From Sphingomonadales bacterium (GTDB taxonomy: Bacteria > Pseudomonadota > Alphaproteobacteria > Sphingomonadales > Sphingomonadaceae), in NCBI GenBank assembly GCA_017304125.1, contig JAFKLV010000283.1, positions 1 through 11,523 on the forward strand: DNA of 11,523 bases, in the 5' to 3' direction. Shown here piece by piece: positions 1-6,269 of the stretch. Position 1 is the stretch's first letter. The number at the start of each line of letters is the position of its first letter. Position numbers and translations under genes: made by a program. A model generated the notes under the pieces. It was not told where the DNA came from. It searched no databases and saw only the letters and a program-made list of their open reading frames with translations.

Positions 1-719
1 CGGTGGTCAATGTGCCGACCAGCTCGATGGCGCGCGAGGCGGACCTGCTGCTGCCGACCCACGCCGGGCCGGAGATCGGGGTCGCCTCGACCAAGGCGTT
101 CACCTGCCAGCTGGCGGTGCTCGCCGCGCTCGCCGCCAATCTCGCGCGCGCCAAGGGAAAGCTGACCCCGGCGGACGAGAAAGCGATCGTCAAGCATCTC
201 TCGCAGGCACCGGCCGCGCTCAACGCCGCGCTGGCGTATGACGAGGCGATCGAGGCGATGGCCGGGTCGGTCGCGGGGGCGCGCGACGTGCTCTATCTCG
301 GGCGTGGGACGGACTATCCGCTGGCGCTGGAGGGCGCGCTAAAACTGAAGGAAATCAGCTACATCCACGCGGAAGGTTATGCTGCGGGCGAGATGAAGCA
401 TGGCCCGATCGCGCTGATCGACGAAAATGTGCCCGTCATCGTGATCGCGCCGAGCGGGCCGCTGTTCGACAAGACCGTCAGCAATATGCAGGAAGTGCAG
501 GCGCGCGGCGGCAAGGTGGTGCTGATCAGCGACTATGATGGGGTCGAGGCGGCGGGCGAGGGGTGCCTCGCGACGATCACCATGCCCAAGGTCCACCCGC
601 TGATCGCGCCTTTGGTCTATGCCGTGCCGGTGCCATTGCTCGCCTATCGCGTCGCGGTGGCCAAGGGCACCGACGTCGATCAGCCGCGCAACCTGGCGAA
701 GTCGGTGACGGTGGAATAA
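1..719 (+). CDS. glmS: Glutamine--fructose-6-phosphate aminotransferase (isomerizing), C-terminal part, cut by window edge
   Basis: This is the C-terminal isomerase half of GlmS, which makes glucosamine-6-phosphate from fructose-6-phosphate and glutamine in the cytoplasm, the first step towards UDP-GlcNAc for peptidoglycan and LPS. About 238 residues are visible of a protein that is usually about 600 long; the frame is open through base 3, so the gene starts outside the window. Visible signatures are EIGVASTKAFT (first SIS domain), ALEGALKLKEISYIHAEGY and GEMKHGPIALID (second SIS domain, carrying the Glu and His used in sugar isomerisation), and the diagnostic C-terminus DQPRNLAKSVTVE, whose Lys forms the Schiff base with the sugar. 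The TAA stop is at 717-719. A REP-like inverted repeat follows within 10 bases and the next gene is convergent. Nothing looks broken. The family call is very secure. Confidence 0.97.
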   Translation, partial: VVNVPTSSMAREADLLLPTHAGPEIGVASTKAFTCQLAVLAALAANLARAKGKLTPADEKAIVKHLSQAPAALNAALAYDEAIEAMAGSVAGARDVLYLGRGTDYPLALEGALKLKEISYIHAEGYAAGEMKHGPIALIDENVPVIVIAPSGPLFDKTVSNMQEVQARGGKVVLISDYDGVEAAGEGCLATITMPKVHPLIAPLVYAVPVPLLAYRVAVAKGTDVDQPRNLAKSVTVE

Positions 720-727
720 ACGTTCCC

Positions 728-822
728 CGTCATTCCCGCGCAGGCGGGAATCCATTCACGCAGGTCTGGCGACAGAATCGCGCCCTCAGCGTCAATGGAT
801 TCCCGCCTGCGCGGGAATGACG
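728..822. repeat. REPIN-like pair of inverted REP hairpins between convergent genes
   Basis: Bases 728-756 and 794-822 are perfect reverse complements (29 of 29), separated by 37 bases. Each arm is itself a hairpin, attcccgc-gcag-gcgggaat, with an 8-bp stem and a 4-base loop. Short palindromes of this type (cgtcattcccgcg..., often ending tcca) occur in many copies in proteobacterial genomes, and pairs in inverted orientation are called REPINs, moved by RAYT transposases. The element sits entirely between the stop of glmS and the stop of the convergent dehydratase gene. It could therefore act as a two-way terminator or 3'-end stabiliser, although no T-tract follows. The repeat is seen directly; the REP/REPIN assignment rests on resemblance and the termination role is inference. 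Confidence 0.85.
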
Positions 823-835
823 AAAGAGCGGCGGA

Positions 836-1795
836 TTAATCCCCCGCCAGAATCCAGCGGCTGAACAGCGCGAGATCGATATTCCCGCCGCTCAGCGGCA
901 GCCCGACGCAGCGCCCGACGAGCTGGTCGCGCTCCTGCAGTGCGGCGGCGAGCGCGGCGGCGCCGGCGCCTTCAGCGAGATTATGCGTGTCAGTCCAGTA
1001 AGCGCGCACCGCATCGGCGATTTCGGCATCGTTGACGGTGACGATCCGCGAGACCCCGGCGCGGATGATATCGAGCGCGGCGGGATCGGGGATGCGCACG
1101 GCAAGCCCGTCGGCGCGGGTGTCGGCCGAGGGGATTTCGACCGGTTCGCCGGCCTCCAGCGAGCGGGCATAGGCCGGGGCGTGGGTGCTCTGGACCCCGA
1201 CGATCTCGGTCTTGCGGCCAAGCAGGTCGCGCACGCGGATCGCGCCGCAGATGCTCGATCCCAGCCCGATCGGCACATAGAGGATATCAATATCGGGCGC
1301 GGCGCTGAGCAATTCATACGCCCAGGTCGCCACCCCGGTGACCAGATCGCGGTGGAACGAGGGGGCGAACCAGAAATCCTGTTCGTCTGCGAGGCGGATC
1401 GCCTCGCATTTGGCGGCGTCGAAATCGGCGCCATGCTCGATCAGCGTCGCGCCGAACGCGCGCATCGCGTCATTCTTCTCGACGCTGTTGCCGCGCGGGA
1501 CGACGATCGTCACCGGCAATCCGAAATGCCGCCCGGCGAGCGCGAGCGATTGGCCGTGATTGCCGCGCGTCGCCGAGATCAGCCCGTTGGGAGCCAGCCC
1601 CTCGCGCGCGAGTCGCTCGACATGGACGAGCCCGCCGCGGACCTTGAAGGCGCCGGTCGGCAGATAGTTTTCATGCTTGACCCAGACCGTCGTGCCGAGC
1701 CGCGCGGTGAGTGTCGGCCAGGCATAATGCAATGTTTGCGGGAGCATGCCGCGGATCAGCCGATGCGCGCGCTCCAGTTCCTCGATCGTGAACAA
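836..1795 (-). CDS. PLP-dependent serine/threonine dehydratase-like enzyme (fold type II)
   Basis: A 319-residue member of the threonine ammonia-lyase/serine racemase family, which eliminates water from a beta-hydroxy amino acid to give an enamine/imine and then a keto acid plus ammonia. The PLP lysine is K51 in PTGAFKVRGG. The SATRGNHGQ loop (74-82) contacts the substrate carboxylate and cofactor. The usual glycine-rich phosphate loop appears as GLGSSICG (177-184), and the C-terminal LSGGNID (301-307) is typical. There is no ACT regulatory domain, so a catabolic rather than isoleucine-biosynthetic (IlvA) type is expected. The start is TTG at 1795, chosen because GGGAG lies 6 bases upstream; no ATG is available in the short open stretch before it. 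It is the last gene of the operon, 24 bases after the mu-crystallin-family gene. Substrate is not determined: serine, threonine and 3-hydroxyaspartate are all possible. Confidence 0.9.
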   Translation of the reverse strand: MFTIEELERAHRLIRGMLPQTLHYAWPTLTARLGTTVWVKHENYLPTGAFKVRGGLVHVERLAREGLAPNGLISATRGNHGQSLALAGRHFGLPVTIVVPRGNSVEKNDAMRAFGATLIEHGADFDAAKCEAIRLADEQDFWFAPSFHRDLVTGVATWAYELLSAAPDIDILYVPIGLGSSICGAIRVRDLLGRKTEIVGVQSTHAPAYARSLEAGEPVEIPSADTRADGLAVRIPDPAALDIIRAGVSRIVTVNDAEIADAVRAYWTDTHNLAEGAGAAALAAALQERDQLVGRCVGLPLSGGNIDLALFSRWILAGD

Positions 1796-1801
1796 ATGAT
1801 A

Positions 1802-1806
1802 CTCCC
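1802..1806 (-). promoter_or_regulatory. Ribosome binding site deciding a TTG start
   Basis: GGGAG on the minus strand, 6 bases before the TTG at 1795. The reading frame is open only back to the stop of the preceding gene (1820-1822) and contains no ATG, GTG or other TTG there, so this site fixes the dehydratase start. Confidence 0.6.
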
Positions 1807-1819
1807 GTGAAATGCGCGG

Positions 1820-2758
1820 CTAGGCCAGCTTGCGATAGAGATAGGCCGCGCAGGCCAGATCCTGCACGATCGAGCCGAGCGACTTGTAGATCGTAATCTC
1901 GCGCACGTCGCGCCGTCCTGGCACCGTTCCGGCGTAAACCGCGCCGATTTCGGGCAGAACATGATCGTCGTCGACCAGCCCGGCCTGCTTTGCGCGCAGG
2001 AATTCCGCACCCTGCGCCAGCACGCCCGCGCGATGATCGGGGAAGAAGCGCGCGCGGCGGACGAGCGCGCCGTCGATCTCCGCCGGCCCGGCGCGGCTCG
2101 ATCCGACGACGTTGAGATGGGTGCCGGGCGCGATATCGTCGGCGGACAGGATCGGGTCGGCCGCGGCGGTGGTGGTGCAGACGATATCGGCGTCGCGCAC
2201 CGCGTCCGCCGGGGTGCGCGCGACCTCGACCGGCAGCGCGAGCGCATCGGCGATCTGCCCGGCCAGCCCCGCCGCTTTCTCCCGGTCGCGGCCCCACAGC
2301 GTGATGCGCTCGAGCGGGCGGACGTGGCGGATCGCCAGCGCATGCTGCCACGCCTGCTCGCCGGTGCCGAGGATCGCGAGCCGCGTGGCATCGGGGCGCG
2401 CCAGCGCATCGGTGGCGGCGGCCGAGGCGCAGGCGGTGCGGATCGCGGTGACTTCGCCGGCATCGACGACGCACACCGGCGCGCCGCTGTCGCGATCGAA
2501 CAACAGGATCGCGCCCTGATGCGACCGCCCCTTCGCCGCGGCGGCGGGGAAAACACTCACCACCTTGGCGCCGAACCCGGCGCCCTCCAGCGCGCCCGGC
2601 ATCACCCCGAAGGCATCGCCGCCGCCGAGATCGAGGATGCCGCGCAGCAATTGCTGCGAGCGCCCCTCGTACAGCGCCGTCATGGCGTCACGCATCAGCG
2701 CGATACAGCCCTTGTGGTCGAGCGCGCGCGCGACCTGTTCCGCCCCGATCACGATCAT
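1820..2758 (-). CDS. Ornithine cyclodeaminase/mu-crystallin family NAD(P)-dependent oxidoreductase
   Basis: A 312-residue cytoplasmic protein of the OCD/mu-crystallin family, whose members include ornithine cyclodeaminase, alanine dehydrogenase, ketimine/pyrroline-2-carboxylate reductases, EutC and iminosuccinate reductase (BhcD). Visible family features are the substrate lysine in GAKVVSVFP (63-71), the D-x-G-x-P strand (DRDSGAPVCVVDA), the Arg in AIRTACASA (105-113), the Rossmann loop GTGEQA (131-136), VVGSSRAGPAEID (217-229) with its family Asp, and the C-terminal YKSLGSIVQDLACAA. ATG at 2758 starts 4 bases after the dipeptidase stop; the Shine-Dalgarno is poor, suggesting translational coupling. 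The dehydratase gene follows after 24 bases. The pairing suggests that an imine made by one enzyme is reduced by the other, as in the EutB/EutC and BhcB/BhcD pairs, but the true substrate is unknown. Confidence 0.9.
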   Translation of the reverse strand: MIVIGAEQVARALDHKGCIALMRDAMTALYEGRSQQLLRGILDLGGGDAFGVMPGALEGAGFGAKVVSVFPAAAAKGRSHQGAILLFDRDSGAPVCVVDAGEVTAIRTACASAAATDALARPDATRLAILGTGEQAWQHALAIRHVRPLERITLWGRDREKAAGLAGQIADALALPVEVARTPADAVRDADIVCTTTAAADPILSADDIAPGTHLNVVGSSRAGPAEIDGALVRRARFFPDHRAGVLAQGAEFLRAKQAGLVDDDHVLPEIGAVYAGTVPGRRDVREITIYKSLGSIVQDLACAAYLYRKLA

Positions 2759-2762
2759 CGGG

Positions 2763-3902
2763 TCAGCTGCCCCAGATCGCTTCGGCGTAGCGCAGGAAGT
2801 TCAGCCCGAGGATCTTCTCCACCCGGCGCGGGGCATAACCCTTGGCTTCGAGCAGCCGGGCGAGCTTGCGGAACTGATCCGGCCCGCGCAGGTCGACGAC
2901 GAAGGGATAGGTATCGGGACGCTCGCCGGTGGCGCTGATCCCGGCGGCGCGGCGATCGGCGATCTCCTTGGCGAGCTTGGCCTCATAGACTTTGAGATCG
3001 TCGATCTGCGTCACGGTGCCATCGGTGCCGATCCCGACATGATCCTCGCCGCACACGTTCACCGCATGATCGATATGCGCCACGACATCCTCCGCGGTGG
3101 CGTGGCCGCTCTTGTTGAGGAACGGCATGAAATAGATGCCGACGAACCCGCCGCGCTCCGCCACCAGCCGCAACTCGGCGTCGGTCTTGTTGCGCGGCAG
3201 ATCGGTCAGCGCGCGGCAGCCGGTGTGGTTGATCGAGATCGGCGCGCGCGAGGCACGCGCGGCGTCGAGGCAGGTGCGCTCGCCGCTATGCGACAGATCG
3301 ACCATCACGCGGCGATCGTTCAATCGCGCGATCACCTCGCGCCCGAACGGGGTGATCCCGCGGTTTTCCGGCGCCATCGACCCGTCGCCGAGCAAATTGG
3401 CGGGATTGTACGTGAGCTGGAACACCCGCACGCCGAGATCGGCGAAGACATCGACCCGCGTCGCATCCTTGCCGAGCATCGCGCAATTCTGGAAGCCGTA
3501 GAGCAGCCCGACCTTCTTCTCCGCCTTGGCGCGGCGGATATCGGCGGCGGACAGGATCTTGATCAGGTCGCGCGGCTGTTCGCGGATCATCCGGTCGGTC
3601 GTCGCGATATCGCGCACGGTATCCTCGAACGGATCCTCGGGGCCGGCGACATAGCCGAGCGTGACGTTGATCGTCGTGACGCCCGAGGCATGTGCATCGG
3701 CCAGCACGCGCGGGCTGATCGCGCTGCGCGTGCCGTCGGGCGGGCTGTTGGGGTCGCCGAGCCCGCCGAGCGCATTGACCACGATCCAGTCGGCGATCGG
3801 ATCGCCGCCCGCCTGCGTCGCGGCAAGCGCCGGCGCCGAAACCATCCCCATTGCCGCGAGCGCGCCTGCGCGCGCCACGAAATCGCGTCGATCAATCGCC
3901 AT
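2763..3902 (-). CDS. TAT-exported peptidase M19 (membrane/renal dipeptidase) homologue with altered metal site
   Basis: A 379-residue protein. The N-terminus MAIDRRDFVARAG... followed by a hydrophobic stretch and APALA is a twin-arginine signal (cleavage probably near residue 27), so the mature protein is expected in the periplasm. The M19 barrel is recognised from VDLSHSGERT (201-210), INHTGCRALTDLPRNKTD (225 onward, the SHS...RN motif), and DHVGIGTDG. The two late metal-binding histidines are kept (H205, H226). However, the usual N-terminal DGHND is VVNALGG here (41-47), the bridging Glu region EGG is FQN (137-139), and LTHN is LTYN (163-166). Dipeptidase activity with a standard two-zinc site is therefore doubtful. 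The ATG at 3902 overlaps the upstream gene by 11 bases and is preceded by GGGGGAAG. Family call is firm; function is not. Confidence 0.87.
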   Translation of the reverse strand: MAIDRRDFVARAGALAAMGMVSAPALAATQAGGDPIADWIVVNALGGLGDPNSPPDGTRSAISPRVLADAHASGVTTINVTLGYVAGPEDPFEDTVRDIATTDRMIREQPRDLIKILSAADIRRAKAEKKVGLLYGFQNCAMLGKDATRVDVFADLGVRVFQLTYNPANLLGDGSMAPENRGITPFGREVIARLNDRRVMVDLSHSGERTCLDAARASRAPISINHTGCRALTDLPRNKTDAELRLVAERGGFVGIYFMPFLNKSGHATAEDVVAHIDHAVNVCGEDHVGIGTDGTVTQIDDLKVYEAKLAKEIADRRAAGISATGERPDTYPFVVDLRGPDQFRKLARLLEAKGYAPRRVEKILGLNFLRYAEAIWGS

Positions 3903-5307
3903 CGTCTTCCCCCAGTTCGGCCTTTGTCGCGGGCCGGTAATCGCCGCGCGGATAGGCGCGGCCGCGTTTCACGGTCATCTCGATCGTGCGGATATTGGCG
4001 ATATCCGCCAGCGGATCGCGCGTCAGCACGACGAAATTGGCGAGCTTGCCCTGCTCGATCGAACCCATGTCCCTGGCTTGCCCGGCCGCCTCGGCGCCGA
4101 TCAGCGTCGCCGAGCGGATCACCTGCAGCGGCGGCATCCCAACATCGCGCGCGAGGAAGAATAATTCGTCATGCACCTCGGGCCATTGCTGGTCCGCGCC
4201 ATAGCTATGATCGGTGCCAGTGGAGATCGGCACGCCCGCGCGCCACGCCTGTTGCGTCAGCCGCGTCGTGGCGGGGCCGGTGCAGCGCAACGGGCGGCGC
4301 TCCGGGTGCACCTTGCGCTCGGCATCGTAGCGGACGAACAGACTGCCGGTCGCATCGAGGATCGTGCCGCGTTTCAGCATCTCGCGATACAGGCCGGCGA
4401 TCACCGGATCGTCGCCCTGCTTCGCCAGCAGCCCCTCGTTGACCGGGGTGTGATCCTCATAAGCGGCGAGCATCACCGGCTCGCGCTGATAGGCGAGATA
4501 GCAGACGTGGCTCACCGTATCGGGGCCGGCGGCGATCACGTCGGCGGGGCGGGTGGGGAAAATTGCGCTATGCGCCCACACCCGGATATTCTGGCGGTGC
4601 GCCTCCTCGGTGATCGCCTTGACCAGCCGTGGCGGGAGATCGGCGTAGATCTTGATCGCGGTGGCCGATGTGCCGCGCGCCAGCGTCACCGCGGTGCGCA
4701 GGTCGGTGGCATCGTCGATCGCCTGCATCCACGGCGCGGCGCCGGGCTTGGCGCCGACCGATACCGCGAGCACGCGCTTGTCCTGAAAGAACGGCGGCCC
4801 GGCCATCAGCGCGGCATAATAGAGATCGGGGGCGGGGATTTCCCCGGTCAGCGCCTCGCGGCTCAATTCGCCGACCGGGCGCAGATCGTCCGCCATGTCG
4901 CGCACCGCGGTGACCCCGCCGAACAGGTTACGGCGCAGCAGCGCCCTGGCGCGGATATTGTTGGGCGGGGTGGCGAGATGGACGTGGCTGTCGATCAGCC
5001 CGGGAATGACATAGCGCCCGGCGAGATCGACCTGCCGCGCCGCCGCCACATCGGGGCGGTCGAGCGTCAGCGGCGCGAGCGGCGCGGTGACGTAAAAGCC
5101 CGAGCCGGGGCGGGCGCGGATCGCGCCTTCCGCGGCCAGCCGGTCATAGGCTTCGACGATCGTCGATTTGGAAAAGCCGGTGGTCTCGGCCATCGCCCGC
5201 ACCGAGGGCAACCGTGTCCCGGGGGTCAGCGTGCGCCGCGCGATCCGCTCGCGGACGATCCGCATCACCTGCCCGGTGCGGGTTTCGGCGCGGGCGGCGC
5301 TGGCCAT
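3892..5307 (-). CDS. MocR/GntR-type HTH domain fused to an imidazolonepropionase-like amidohydrolase
   Basis: A 471-residue chimera. Residues 11-73 are a GntR winged helix of MocR type, with LTPGTRLPSVRAMAETTG, STIVEAYDRLAAEGAI and RPGSGFYV. After a short Pro/Ala linker (74-92) the chain continues as an amidohydrolase: VDLAGRYVIPGLIDSHVHL, then GTSATAIKIYADLP, VWAHS, VSHVCYL and STGTD. The metal ligands of this subtype all appear present (H108, H110, K219 as the likely carboxylated Lys, H246, H267, D366), and the C-terminal strand region GKLANFVVLTRDPL is intact. Missing are the MocR aminotransferase-like domain and the hydrolase's usual N-terminal strands and any signal peptide. ATG at 5307 is chosen because GGAG lies 9 bases upstream and the predicted operator and TATATA lie further upstream; an in-frame extension to 5409 would run through them. 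No Shine-Dalgarno supports a separate internal hydrolase start (GTG at 5049 lacks one). Substrate unknown; Xaa-Pro-type dipeptides or cyclic amides are possible. Confidence 0.85.
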   Translation of the reverse strand: MASAARAETRTGQVMRIVRERIARRTLTPGTRLPSVRAMAETTGFSKSTIVEAYDRLAAEGAIRARPGSGFYVTAPLAPLTLDRPDVAAARQVDLAGRYVIPGLIDSHVHLATPPNNIRARALLRRNLFGGVTAVRDMADDLRPVGELSREALTGEIPAPDLYYAALMAGPPFFQDKRVLAVSVGAKPGAAPWMQAIDDATDLRTAVTLARGTSATAIKIYADLPPRLVKAITEEAHRQNIRVWAHSAIFPTRPADVIAAGPDTVSHVCYLAYQREPVMLAAYEDHTPVNEGLLAKQGDDPVIAGLYREMLKRGTILDATGSLFVRYDAERKVHPERRPLRCTGPATTRLTQQAWRAGVPISTGTDHSYGADQQWPEVHDELFFLARDVGMPPLQVIRSATLIGAEAAGQARDMGSIEQGKLANFVVLTRDPLADIANIRTIEMTVKRGRAYPRGDYRPATKAELGEDDGD

Positions 5308-5325
5308 CGTATTGATCTCCGGATC

Positions 5326-5359
5326 GGTACAGTTTGTATATATCGTATCGAACTGTCCC
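5326..5359. promoter_or_regulatory. Putative MocR/GntR operator in divergent promoter region
   Basis: GGTACAGTT (5326-5334) and AACTGTCCC (5351-5359) form an inverted repeat matching at 8 of 9 positions, 16 bases apart. The centre is AT-rich (tatata at 5337-5342) in otherwise GC-rich DNA and could be the -10 element of the leftward operon, giving a leader of about 20-25 bases. It lies between the fusion gene and the divergent phzF-like gene, the usual place for a MocR-family regulator to bind and control both itself and its target. The repeat is seen; its role and the binding protein (plausibly the HTH encoded at 5307) are inference. No convincing -35 boxes are visible, which is common for controlled promoters. 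Confidence 0.55.
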
Positions 5360-5363
5360 TGTT

Positions 5364-5381
5364 CGCGCCAGCCGTGGCGCG
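5364..5381 (+). other. Small hairpin in the PhzF leader
   Basis: cgcgcca-gccg-tggcgcg is a perfect 7-bp stem with a 4-base loop, between the putative operator and the Shine-Dalgarno of the PhzF-family gene. It would lie in the mRNA leader if transcription starts at or before it. There is no T-tract, so it is not a terminator. Such stems arise easily by chance in GC-rich DNA. Confidence 0.35.
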
Positions 5382-5407
5382 GCATCGCTGTCGGGCCCCG
5401 TATCGCC

Positions 5408-5414
5408 AAAGGAG
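5408..5414 (+). promoter_or_regulatory. Ribosome binding site of the PhzF-family gene
   Basis: AAAGGAG, 6 bases before ATG 5421. This strong site sets the start there rather than at in-frame upstream codons near 5334, which fall inside the predicted operator. Confidence 0.7.
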
Positions 5415-5420
5415 AAGTTC

Positions 5421-6263
5421 ATGCCTCATCGTCCGTTCCGGCTCGTCGACGTGTTCGGCGGCGCGGATTTCAGCGGCAATCCGCTCGCGGTGATCGCCGA
5501 TGCCGAGGGGCTGACGGGGGAGGAGATGCAGCGCATCGCGCGCTGGCTCAACCTCTCCGAAACCACCTTCCTGCTCCCGCCGACCGACGACGGCGCGGAT
5601 TATCGCGTGCGGATCTTCACGCTGGCGCATGAATTGCCGTTCGCCGGCCATCCCACGCTCGGCACCTGCCACGCCTGGCTGGAGGCGGGCGGAACGCCCA
5701 AGCGCGACGGGGCGATCGTCCAGCAATGCGGCGCGGGGCTGATCGAACTGCGCCACGGCGCCGACGGCAATCTCGCTTTCCGCGCCCCGCCGCTGGTGCG
5801 CAGCGGCACCCCGAGCGAGGCGGAGATCGCCGAGGTCGCAGCGGTGCTGCGCATCGATCGCGCGGCGATCGTCGATGCCGAATGGGTCGACAATGGCCCG
5901 GGCTGGATCGCGGTGATGCTCGCCTCGGCCGAGGCGGTGCTGGCGCTGGAGCCGGCGCGGCATCACCCGCAACGGATCGATATCGGGGTGGTCGGCCCGC
6001 ACGCGCCGGGCGGCGACGCCGCGTTCGAGCTGCGCGCGATCTTCAGCGACGCGCACGGCGCGCTGATCGAGGATCCGGTGACGGGCAGCCTCAACGCCTC
6101 GGTCGGCCAGTGGCTGTTCGCCAGCGGTCGCGCGCACGGCGCCTATGTCGCGGCGCAGGGCACCTGCCTCGGCCGCGCCGGGCGCATCGCGGTGTCGCAG
6201 GATGCGGACGGCGACGTGTGGGTCGGCGGACGCACCGTCACGATGTTCGCCGGGCAGGGGTGA
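5421..6263 (+). CDS. PhzF family isomerase
   Basis: A 280-residue cytoplasmic enzyme of the PhzF/diaminopimelate-epimerase fold. The family includes the phenazine-pathway isomerase PhzF and many uncharacterised isomerases or epimerases. Seen: RLVDVFGGADFSGNPLAV at the N-terminus, NLSETTFLL with the general acid/base E47, ELPFAGHPTLGT with H77, and EDPVTGSLNASVGQWL with D218, matching the three polar residues of the PhzF active site. Length is normal and the fold's two halves are both present. The start at 5421 is supported by AAAGGAG. It diverges from the fusion-gene operon across a 113-base region holding the putative operator, so it is probably co-regulated with it and may isomerise an intermediate of the same pathway. 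No phenazine genes are nearby, so a phenazine role is unlikely. Its stop is 6 bases from the stop of the convergent next gene. Confidence 0.92.
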   Translation: MPHRPFRLVDVFGGADFSGNPLAVIADAEGLTGEEMQRIARWLNLSETTFLLPPTDDGADYRVRIFTLAHELPFAGHPTLGTCHAWLEAGGTPKRDGAIVQQCGAGLIELRHGADGNLAFRAPPLVRSGTPSEAEIAEVAAVLRIDRAAIVDAEWVDNGPGWIAVMLASAEAVLALEPARHHPQRIDIGVVGPHAPGGDAAFELRAIFSDAHGALIEDPVTGSLNASVGQWLFASGRAHGAYVAAQGTCLGRAGRIAVSQDADGDVWVGGRTVTMFAGQG

Positions 6264-6269
6264 GGGTGG

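Noticed and set aside
836..2758. Naming the dehydratase and mu-crystallin genes eutB/eutC or bhcB/bhcD
   Set aside because: No other ectoine or beta-hydroxyaspartate cycle gene is in view and the dehydratase motifs (SATRGNHGQ, GLGSSICG) do not clearly favour either group, so no symbol is given.
2565..4442. Long open frame of 625 codons on the plus strand, opposite the dipeptidase and amidohydrolase genes
   Set aside because: It is rich in Arg, Ala and Gly, has no recognisable domain, and lies antisense to genes with clear conserved motifs. Long antisense frames are expected in DNA this GC-rich.
5308..5409. Upstream extension of the HTH-amidohydrolase gene to an in-frame start at 5409 (34 more residues)
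   Set aside because: The extension translates the putative operator and the TATATA element, has no family similarity, and the ATG at 5307 has its own Shine-Dalgarno and begins right before the winged helix.
4171..5493. Plus-strand open frame of 440 codons opposite the HTH-amidohydrolase gene and crossing the operator
   Set aside because: Low-complexity antisense translation, no domain, and it runs through the divergent promoter region and into the PhzF coding start in another frame.
5421..6263. Phenazine biosynthesis role for the PhzF-family gene
   Set aside because: No other phz gene is present and the PhzF family is much broader than phenazine producers.
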